NCBI RefSeq assembly: GCF_002575655.3
Contig: NC_053041.3
Span: forward strand, 373,657,054-373,721,053
DNA length: 64,000 nt
Origin: Aegilops tauschii subsp. strangulata
Taxonomy: Eukaryota; Streptophyta; Magnoliopsida; Poales; Poaceae
Direction of reading: 5' to 3'
Positions 55,601-64,000 of this stretch are shown one piece after another. The notes under the pieces were generated by a model, which had not been told where the DNA came from, did not search any database, and was given only the letters and a program-made list of their open reading frames with translations. Position 1 is the stretch's first letter; every line of letters starts with the position of its first letter. The translations under genes were made by a program, and so were the position numbers.

Positions 55601-56188
55601 GCGTTGCACGGAAGAGTGAAATGCATTGATCGGGGAGTTGTTTATTTTGACAAAGGATGTGGGGGTCATCTCATGTGTAACGGGTATCGATAGGTTTGTT
55701 CGGATATTATTTCATCTCTAGAGCTCACAAACATCCGGGTGAAATAGATAAAAAAGTATCTTTTGCAAACAAAAGCGTTCAACTATTCAACCTGCATCCA
55801 AAACCTTTGAAGAAATAAATCTTATTGTGCTTTGCGGGAAATGATCTTCAAGAATTAGTTTTTGAGTATCCATTGTTATACATGTTGGCTACAGATGACA
55901 TGGCACTTTCTTATAGTCAACAGTTGGCTATACTATTTAAGTATTAACCATGCCCTTATACACCTAGACGGAGGGATTAAATCAGGATGACTTGGAAGGG
56001 GGCAGAGGATATGTAAGAAATGGTTCATCATAAGTCTTTCACCAGTACTGTAGTAAAAATTCATACATGGAAGATTCTAGACTAAACCATAAATGGATAC
56101 ACTTTTATTCATGCGCGATACTCCAATAGAGCAAGATCATGCATGGAAGTCTCCACATGCTTAGACAGCGGATTACACTGAACGAAGA
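55601..56188. other. Intergenic with foldback-like motif
   Basis: At about 55588-55610 the text aaggtgctcgtgcgttgcac then gg resembles the foldback left end. A Stowaway half end lies at 55954-55978. No gene. Confidence 0.4.
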
Positions 56189-57190
56189 CTAATGATCAAT
56201 ATTTAACTTGATAATGCAGATGTCTAGGTGAACCTCCTTGGAGTCCCTGTGCACATTGTTGGGGGTCAAATAATACCGTGCGTCTTCCATGTTCACATCG
56301 GCAGGAAGGTCCCAGCTCGGCAGAGTCCAAGTCAGCTTGATGTAGCCAGTGTCGCCGCCCACGTACCTCCGAGGGGTAGTAATAGTGAACACGCACCCGT
56401 ACATCGGCCTCGTGTCAGTGTCAGCGTTAGCGGCGTCGCCCCTGACGCACACTACAGAGATGTGGCGGCGGCCTACACGGGCCTCGCCGGTGCCCATGAT
56501 CAAGGGGAAGACGCTGCCGTCCTCCTCTGAGACTAGCAGGCGGTGCTGATCCTCCAGCGACTCCGGCACGGTGAACGGGTAGCACGTCTCGTACTTGATG
56601 TTCTTCGCCAAGGGCCAGTAGTGATCACCGCACGCCTGCGTCAGGTGATGCACGATGTCCGCCGGCGAGCCCCAAAACGGTACCGGGCACTCATAGCAGT
56701 AGACGAAGGGCTCCTTGGAGGCATCGACCAGGCCGTCCATGAAACGGGAGTGGCTGTAGGGGACGTTCCGCTAGTTGAATATATGAGCAAGTTACTACGA
56801 GATTTAGTCCGAATAAGCACAAAATAAATCATGACGGCTATAACAGAGATTAAACTAATCATGCGGACTAGCATAGTAGATGAACAGATCGAATCTAGGA
56901 CACAGTCTAGAAGCACGAATTCTACCACGATTTTGAACAGGAAGGACAAAAACACATACGGTGCAACAGGAGCAGCACCATTGGCGTTGAGGTTGTCGCT
57001 CATGTCGTTGAGGAAGAGGTTGCCGAGGCCAGGGAAGAAGTCGTCGTCGGTGAAGTCGACGCTGCTAGCAGTCACGAGAATGCGCTCCCCAAATTTCAAC
57101 AGCGCCCACCAAATGGAGCGCAGGAGGGAGTGGGTGTAGGGGACGTTGCGGCCGCCGAATGGAGCGCAGGAGTAGCCCACGAAGCAATAG
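56189..57190 (-). pseudogene. SINA-like (SIAH-type) E3 ligase fragment
   Basis: The last exon (56189-56770) is open and reads FVYCYECPVPFWGSPADIVH then HLTQACGDHYWP, the second part of the SIAH zinc finger. After it come the C-terminal SINA/TRAF-like domain with IKYETCYPFTVPESLEDQHR, FPLIMGTGEARVGRRHISVV and CVRGDA, and the end SKEVHLDICIIKLNI. Upstream, from about 57190, a second frame repeats part of the zinc finger start (CAPFGGRNVPYTHSLL) and then changes to unrelated sequence. No RING domain and no start are present, so it is a partial gene. SINA proteins transfer ubiquitin to targets, but without RING this copy cannot act as a ligase by itself. Confidence 0.75.
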
Positions 57191-58022
57191 ATGGTGCTCC
57201 TCCCTAGTCTCTATTCTTATCTCTATCTCTACTACTCTTCTTTGTTTTTTATAATATACTAGTTGTAGTTGTCAAATCGAATAGTACTACACCGTCCACT
57301 GCACGCCCGGCTTAACACGCCTCCTCGCCTCCATCAAACCCCTCCGTTAAACCCGCATGCAAACCGAGAAACCTACTCCGGCCCGCGGGAGGAAATTTGC
57401 CGGTTGCCGTTGGAGAATAATAGAGTCACGTCCAATCCATTTGAGTTAATTGCGTGTATGATTCTCCCTCTATAAAAAGTTAATTGCATCCTTAATCTTG
57501 TATTCTAAATACTCTGTGGGTTCCACTGTCAGTACAGTGTACATGACTTGCAGGCTGGCTACAGATTCGTACAGAAAGTTAAAAGAAACAAATCCATGAC
57601 TTGCAAGATTGGAGTTAGCACCGATGGCGGTTTGTAGTCGTTCCACGCTCGGGCATTGAAGTTTGTAACTATTTTAGATTAGAACATACTACTCCTCCGG
57701 TGCTAGTAGTAGAGCAGAGTCCTACTCCACTACTACTCTACTCAAGCAAGTTAGGGCATAGTAGCAGGTACTGTAGGGGAGTACCAGTACTGTGATCACT
57801 CAAGCAAGTTGTCTGACTTCAATATGACCCTACGCTGCTGGTATGTGTCTCGTAAGTCAAGCGACGTGCTGTAGTCATCATCACCTGTCCACTTCCCGCA
57901 GCACATATTCGCTTCTCCATCTTTGTCCGCTCTTCCATCCCCGCTAAGGTGCCTCCCCCCTCGTCCAATCTTCCATCCCCACTAAGGCGCCTCCCCCCTC
58001 GTCCGAAACCCAAGCACTAACA
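57191..58022. other. Intergenic / upstream region of the DUF295 gene
   Basis: A repeat relative of 45110 occurs at 57305-57345. The part from 57800 is probably the promoter and leader of the gene at 58023. Within it a 32-bp block (ccatccccactaaggcgcct and similar) is duplicated at 57942-57960 and 57970-57990. Confidence 0.4.
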
Positions 58023-59478
58023 ATGGCAGAACCGAGCAGCGTCCACCAAAAGAGTGGCTGGAATTCGCTCCCCACAGAGGTAATCAAGCTCATTGTTTCG
58101 CGTGTGGACAATCTTAGTACCATGCCGCTCGCCGCGTGCTCGTCGGGGCTGTACCGTTTACTCAAAGCCCTCAGGCCGGAGCTTTTTAAGCCAGCTCCTT
58201 GCTTGATGATGCCGCCTGATCTTCAGAAACGGCGTGTCACGCAGCATAACGATCGTAGGGTGGCGAGTATCAACCCCTTGACTGCGATCCGATCCCCGTC
58301 ACCCTCAACTACATTAATAGTATGTACTGGGTCGGCATGAACACATCTTGGATGGTGCTCGTTGACGGTCGTGGCAGCTGGATGCTTGTGGAGGTCTACA
58401 CCCGGCGATTGATCCCCCTTCCTTCGATTAACACTGCACTGCTTTGGCACCGCGGCCCAGAATACTCGGAATCTTACAGTAGCCAACATGATACCAAGTT
58501 TGATTTGCTCAAGGTTGTAATCTGCCAAGTGCCCACAAGATCTACGAATTATAAAGACTTCAGGCTAATTGCGTTCTTCAACCGCGGTCTCGCCTATCTG
58601 ACAGGTCACTGCGGTAAGTGGATAAATCTGCACGTCCATCATAGGATCATACATCCTCCAAGGTTCTCTGATGCCATTGAACACAAGGGCTTGACTTACG
58701 CTGTCGACTCCTTCTATGGCTGGACGTATTGCTGGCCTACTCCAGTCATCGCTACAAATGGCTGTTACAGCAGTATGTTACTTTCCTATGATATCATGAT
58801 GGCTTGCTTATATTACTGTCAACATTTACTGAAAAAATATTCATGCTCATAAATGCTGTTCTTAAGATTGACTACATCAAGAGCCCTTTTTTATTTGACT
58901 CCAACTTTTTTTGAGGGTTATTTGACTAAACTTGATATGATGTTGTAGGCCACCTTGTGTCCCTACCCTTCCTAATCCCAGAACCTTTGAAAGAAAAGCG
59001 GCATGGCAGTTGCAGGTGGTTCCTGGCTCGATCAGACGACGGCGAACGATTGATGATCGTTCGCACGTACCGGACGTGTTGTTTCGTGGAATACAATCAC
59101 AGTCACTGCAAGGTCTTTGAGCAGGATCCCAGCTTCTCTGGGCCTTCAGGAATTTTTGACTGGAGGTTGGTAAGTAGCCTTGGTACACGCTCTCTGTTTG
59201 TCGGACTAAATTATCGGATTAACCAGGAGATAACCGACAGCAAGGATCATGATGGCAGCGCAGTTTCGTTCATCAGGCAAAACTGTGTGTACGCAGCGTA
59301 CCATGCGTATCTGCATGCACCATACCCTGATATGTGCCGCCACGCTCTGCAGCCCAAAGCAGGAGAGAGGGTCGCAAGTATCAGACTTCGACCTGCTGGC
59401 TGGAGTTTCCCCCGTCAGGCACCCATCTGGTTCAAGCCGTCAGCCAATCTCCACACCTTAATAAATAGTAACGTCTAA
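58023..59478 (+). pseudogene. F-box/DUF295 gene with one frameshift
   Basis: Exon 1 58023-58772 and exon 2 58949-59478 join by a GT-AG intron in phase. The start MAEPSSVHQKSGWNSLPTEV is followed by an F-box-like part (WNSLPTEVIKLIVSRVDNLS, LAACSSG). The DUF295 region then reads YWVGMNTSWMVLVDGRGSWM, FRLIAFFNRGLAYLTGHCGK, and in exon 2 SLGTRSLFVGLNYRIN and CVYAAYHAYL. Between HNDRRVASINPL and DCDPIPV (about 58275-58282) the frame shifts by one base, so the full protein cannot be made as read. F-box/DUF295 proteins form large, fast-changing families in grasses and serve in SCF ubiquitin ligases. A sequencing error at the TTGAC site would restore an intact gene. Confidence 0.8.
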
Positions 59479-59830
59479 CTGAGACAGTTAGTTAGATGCG
59501 TACACTTGTGTAGTAGGATCTTTATTTAGTTTGACGCATACACTTGTTGTTTTTTGGTAGCCCTTTTGTAATGATGGCTGATGTTTGGTTTGGAAGAGAG
59601 AGCTGCGTCTTCACTCTTCTGGCCTGCTTACTGCTTCTGTTGCACCCCCAGCCCTGGTTGCTGCTGCTGCTGCTGTTTTCAATGTACAATCAGTAGTATA
59701 TTTCATCTGTTGGTTGAATAAATGTGTTGTTAGAACGACAAACACAATGTTTTGGAAGTCGTTGCATGGTTCGGTCCTTTAGTGCCCCGTACCGTACGTA
59801 GCGCATACTATTTTTCTCTGACTTACTGGG
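59479..59830. other. 3' flank of the DUF295 gene
   Basis: A candidate polyadenylation region (aataaatag at about 59460 and gaataaatgtg at about 59716) and a ctgctgctgctgctg run at 59660 are visible. No gene. Confidence 0.4.
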
Positions 59831-62800
59831 CTGCAAATCTTTCAAGACGAGAAGGGATGCATTCCGGCCTGGCCAAAGAGTATGGTCAGTGTCTGTTAAA
59901 ATTAATATCAGAAGGGGTTGAAAATTCCAAAAAAAGCATATGGGATATTAGTTTCTTTTTTTGTTTTTGTTCTTCACTGATATCTTATACGTATTTCATT
60001 GGATTTAACATGACATAGTACTAATTTGTTTTTAAATTTGTTTTAGTATGGCTACTAATTTTTGGATTAAGAATATTTTGTTCCCCAGCAAAAATTTGCG
60101 AATTTTCAAAATTTCCCAGATATTTAGTTAATTTTTTTAACCCTGGTACTAACCAGAAAATGGGCAGCAATTCTAAAAATGGTAAACGGGCTGCAATAAA
60201 TTCCATATGAATTAGAAAATGAGTAAAAATTATAAAAATAATAGCAAATGAGTTGTACACGCCACAGATTTCGAGGCTGACTTGTTTACGCAAGGCTTTG
60301 TCAGCCAACACACGATTCTAGCAGGAGTGACTGTTGGATGTCCATCCAACGGCCGACGTACTTCTTCAATCTCTGATCTTCCTGCTCCAGCCGCCTAAAC
60401 TAGCGCCGACAGGACTGCCTGCTCCCTCCTCTTGTGGCCCGCTGTGATGCCGCGCGGGCTTCCCCGGCCCACCCTACTCCCTCCGCTGGCCTGGCCACAC
60501 GCAATCAACTGCCTCCTTATTACGCGAAAAAATGATTCCTCCCACTGACATCTGGGGCGCACCGTTTGGGAGGCTGACCTGTGGGCCTACTAAGTTGACG
60601 CGTACGCAGGGCTTGTCAATTTAGTCAACAAATGATTCTAGCAGCAGTAACCGTTGGATTTGAATCGAACGGTCCTGCTGCTTCTTCAATCACTGCTCTT
60701 CTTGCACCAGCCACCCAAACCAACATCGGCGAGACCGTCTGCTCCTGCCTCCAGTGGCCGGCTGTGCTGCCGTTGAGGCCTCATCGCCCCCTACTACTCC
60801 CACCGCTAGGCAGGCCCTGCGGTGACAGCAGCCTCACACCGCAGCCGAACCAGTGAACCCTCGTACCCCTCTCCACGTGGGCATCCACTACCGCGTCTTC
60901 CCCGGCTCTGTGTCGTCCCCTTCCTAGGCCGCGCCTTCGTCCACCGCCTTGGTGCTCTCGGCGTGGCGTGGTCAATGTGGTCAACGACCGACTTCCATCG
61001 GAAGAGTACTGTACGTGGAGAGGCTGACAGTTGGGTCCATGGCCACAACCCAGTTTTTTTGTGATTTGCCAAGTAAGTCGTTTTGTCAGGCCTGTTGGGC
61101 TGCAAATCTTTCAAGACCAGGAGAGTTTTCATTCGGCTGGCCGAGAAAATGGCCTATCAGTAATGAGAAATGGGTTGTACATTTTTAAAACACATCAAAC
61201 CGACAACTAGTTTCAAATTTCTTTTTTTCATTTTGAGATTTTAAATTGCATTGATTTTTATGCGTGGACAATTTGTTGGATTTTATATTGATATATATTT
61301 ATTTTTAAAATCAGTTTGAACGTGACTCGAAATTTCGGGATTAAAAACAGTTCGAACTGCACCGAAATATGCAAAATTTCGTATAATTTTTTAACCGTGG
61401 CCACAATATGGCCTGTAATGCTAACAAAAAGAATATGGGCTCCAAAAAAACCTTAAGAATGAGCAAATGGGTTGTAAATTATTAGAAATAATGGCAGATG
61501 GGCTGTGTGATGTTCTCCACAGATTTGAGGCTTTCCTAAAAAAGGTTGACGCACAAGCAGTGACTGTTGGATGTCCATCCAACGGCCGTCGTGCTTCTTC
61601 AATCTCTGCTCTTCCTGCTCCAGCCACTCAAACAAGCGCTGGCGGGACTGCCTGCTCTCTCCTCCCCGTGGCTGGCTGTGCTGCTGCGCAGGCCTCACCA
61701 CCCCACCGTACTCCCATCGCTGGCCTAGCCATCCCTCTACTCACCAACACGTGTTGTTATTCTCCGGCGACGGCAGACGAACCAGTAAACCTTCGTACAG
61801 TCGTACTCCCCTCCGCGTGGGAAACAACTGCCAAGTCTTCCCTGGCTCCGTGTCATTCCCTTCCTAGGCCTCGCCGTCGTCCACCGCCCTGGTGCTCTCG
61901 GCGCGGCCTGGTCAACGTGGTCAACGACCGACATGCATCTGAAGTGGACTGTACGTGGAGAGGCTGACAGCTGGGTCCACGGCCGCACGCAAGGAAATGC
62001 CACCTTAGGCGCAAAATAATGATTCCTCCACCTGACATCTGGGACCCACCGAAAGGGCCTCTGTATTTCGCGAAAAAAATGTTACCGCCGCTGAAAGCTC
62101 GGACCCACCAGCTATATCTTCGCACGCAAGGAAGTGCCTCCTTATTACGCACAAAAAAATGAATAATCCCCCTGCTAGCTGGGACCCAGTATAGTGGGAG
62201 GCTGACTTGTGGGCCTACTAGGTTGACGGGGACGGAGGGCTTTGTCAACTTAGTCAATATGCACGATTATAGCTCCAGTGACCGTACGATGTCCATCCAA
62301 CGGCCGTAGTGCTTCTTCAACCTCTGGTCTTCTTGCTCCAGCCGCCCAAACCAGCGCCGGTCGTGCCTCGTGCTCCTGCCTCCCGTTGCCGGCTGCGATG
62401 CCGCGGAGGCCTCACCGCCCCATACTACTCCCACCGCTGGCCAGGCCATCCCTCTACTCACCCACACCCCCTGTTATTCTGCGGCGACGGTAGCCTCACA
62501 TCGCATCCGAACCAGTGAACCCTCGTACTCCTCTCCACGTGGGCATCCACTGCCGCGTATTCCCTGGCTCCGCATCGTCCCCTTCCTAGGCCTCACCGTC
62601 GTCCACCGCCTTGGTGCGCTCGGCGCGGCGTGGTCAATGTCGTCAACGACCGACTTCCATCGGGATAGTACTGTACGTGGAGAGGCTGACAGCTGGGTCC
62701 CCGGCCGCAGCAAGGAAGTGCCTCCTTATTACGCGCAAAATAATTATTCCTCCACCTAACAGCAGGGACCCACCGGACGGACCACCGTATTTCGCGAAAA

Positions 62801-62935
62801 ATTGTTTCCCCCTGACTGCTGGGACCCACCAGCTACATCTTCGCACGCAAGGAAGTGCGTTCGAAAAAAAAACGATTCGCCCCCTGACTGCTGGGACCCA
62901 CCAGCTACATCTTCGCAGGCAAGCAAGTGCCTGAC
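59831..62935. repeat. Repeated GC-rich/A-rich transposon-like modules
   Basis: Block a (gggctgcaaatctttcaaga) is seen at about 59828 and 61088. Block b (gttggatgtccatccaacgg, or variants, then gtacttcttcaatctctg...ctccagcc) starts near 60333, 60650, 61567 and 62286, and ends gtacgtggagaggctgacag near 61016, 61951 and 62674. A third motif (ctgggacccaccagctacat then cttcgca) is at about 62095, 62820 and 62890. Modules of 400-900 bp have been duplicated with divergence. The compact ends and GC-rich body suggest a Mutator-like or unclassified element, but no transposase is seen. Confidence 0.6.
62810..62935. repeat. Tandem pair of about 69 bp
   Basis: Two neighbouring copies of cccctgactgctgggaccca, ccagctacatcttcgca and caagtgc, starting at 62811 and 62880. 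Confidence 0.75.
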
Positions 62936-63289
62936 AGTCGGGACCCACCTGGTCGAAGCGTACGCTGCGTTGTCATTCTGGTAACGAACGTGTACGTACA
63001 TACTGGTCGATGTAGAGGCGCGCACGTGTCGTAGTAGAGGCGCGCACGTAGCATGTACACGTACGTACAGCTGCAAGTGTGCAAGAAAGAAAATACGGCC
63101 ACGTACATACATACGGGCAGGGTCTCGAACGCCTACTGGCGCATCCGTACAGCCAGGGCTCGTGTACATGGCTGGGTCGGAACGGAGAAACTGCGTCGTC
63201 GTCGTGTTCATGGGGAGCCAACCGGCTGGGTCGGAACGGAATGCGTCGTCGTGTTCATCGGGAGGGCTTGGACGGAACAACCGATGGAA

Positions 63290-63548
63290 ACGAGGCCAGG
63301 CGTATCACAGAACGGAGGAAACGGCCTTGTGTTCGACCGGCCACGGTCAAAACGGGATCCTGTTCATTGGGAGGGGTCTGGCGTACCGCAAAACGGAGGA
63401 AACGAACCTCCTACAGTCAAAACGGGGGTCCTGTTGATCGGGAGGGGTGTGGCGTACCGCAAAACGGAGGAAACGGACTTGTGTTGGAGCGCTACGGTCG
63501 AAACAGGGGTCCTGTTCATCGGGAGGGGTGTGGCGTACCGCAAAGCGG
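63290..63548. repeat. Tandem repeat, about 75-90 bp, three copies
   Basis: Copies contain cgtaccgcaaaacggaggaa, acgg, then tcaaaacgggggtcctgttc and atcgggaggggt. They start near 63300, 63378 and 63450. An open plus-strand frame runs through the array but reflects repeat length, not a gene. Confidence 0.75.
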
Positions 63549-64000
63549 GACTCCACGGGATACTGTTCATCTCCACCGTCGACCCCCTCCAGCCTCCACG
63601 GGCTACTGTTCATCCACCGTCGATCTCCTCCAGCCTCCACCTGCGACTGTTCATCCACGGGCTCCTGTTCATCCAGCCTCCACCGCGCGCTACTCCACGA
63701 GCTACTGTTCAACCAGCCCTCTCCACGGGCTCCTATTCAACCACCCTCCACGGGCTACTCTTCATCCAATCCTCCACCATCTACTGTTCATCCTGCCCTC
63801 CACGGGGTGGTCCTGTTCATCCAGCCCTGCACGGGGTCCTGTTCATCCAGCCCCAACCGACTCGATCGATCGGGGTCCTTTTCATCCAGAGGCAACACCA
63901 CAGGGTCCTGTTCATCCACCCCCACCGGGAACTGTTCATCCAAACCCCTCCAGCAACGCTCACTGTTTATCCAGAGGCAGCATCGATCAGCTTCAGTTAG
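63549..64000. repeat. Degenerate short repeat (tactgttcatccagcctcca type)
   Basis: About twenty irregular copies of the core ctgttcatcca joined to gcctccac or ggggtcctg, spaced 15-40 bp, run to the window end. The open frame over it (from 63053, no stop at 64000) has no domain, and its amino acids mirror the repeat (LFIQP, VLFIQ). Confidence 0.7.

Noticed and set aside
63053..64000. 315-codon open frame reaching the window end
   Set aside because: Tandem repeats with unit lengths that keep the frame open; no domain and no similarity to proteins that I know.

Overview
This is a plant nuclear window, almost certainly from a Triticeae grass (wheat, goat-grass or barley type). The evidence is an LTR that begins TGATACGTCTCC as in the Triticeae family Sabrina, CACTA elements with short subterminal arrays, many Stowaway MITEs with CTCCCTCCGT ends, and only a few genes set in dense nested retrotransposons. 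I see no rRNA, tRNA, CRISPR array or organellar sequence.

Layout. 1-296 is the end of a CACTA transposon. 549-1514 is the 5' part of a small Ty3/gypsy element (minus strand). 2199-5241 is the best gene in the window: a complete six-exon KANADI (GARP) transcription factor on the minus strand, 347 codons, with GA/CT repeats around its leader. 5807-7119 is a decayed PIF/Harbinger transposon, and a LINE 3' end flanked by a 12-bp repeat lies at 7648-8333. 8346-20329 is an old minus-strand gypsy element split by a nearly complete 10.9-kb chromovirus (9052-19982, Tekay-like) with two 2.74-kb LTRs, gag-protease, pol with chromodomain, and an extra ORF in front of gag. 20330-21804 is a patchwork of LTR pieces. 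21805-27699 is a Sabrina-like element (plus strand, protease-like ORF only). 27700-35849 is an Athila-like gag-protease element whose LTR is interrupted by a 3.7-kb solo LTR (28697-32413). 35850 to about 40300 is a CACTA element with 44-bp GGCCCA-type repeats and remnants of a TNPA-like gene.

40.6-50.4 kb is a mosaic of MITEs, CT/CA and GA/GT tracts, a 438-bp foldback element, CACTA-type exons and an AP2/ERF-domain pseudogene next to a Harbinger-type terminus. From 51.4 kb the window becomes more gene-like. It holds an intact DnaQ/WRN-type 3'-5' exonuclease gene (51422-52144), a grass-type unknown gene with 42-bp repeats and a shifted start (53411-54210), a SINA-like pseudogene (56189-57190) and an F-box/DUF295 gene with one frameshift (58023-59478). 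The last 4.5 kb is a repeated GC-rich module followed by short tandem repeats.

The genes do not form a pathway. What links them is the history of insertion, capture and decay. The points most worth checking are the exon-1 fragment duplicated upstream of KANADI, the extra ORF of the chromovirus, exon-like modules inside a solo LTR, the AP2 gene beside a transposon end, the foldback family, and a repair-type junction near 21.04 kb. All calls come from reading the sequence; no database search was made.
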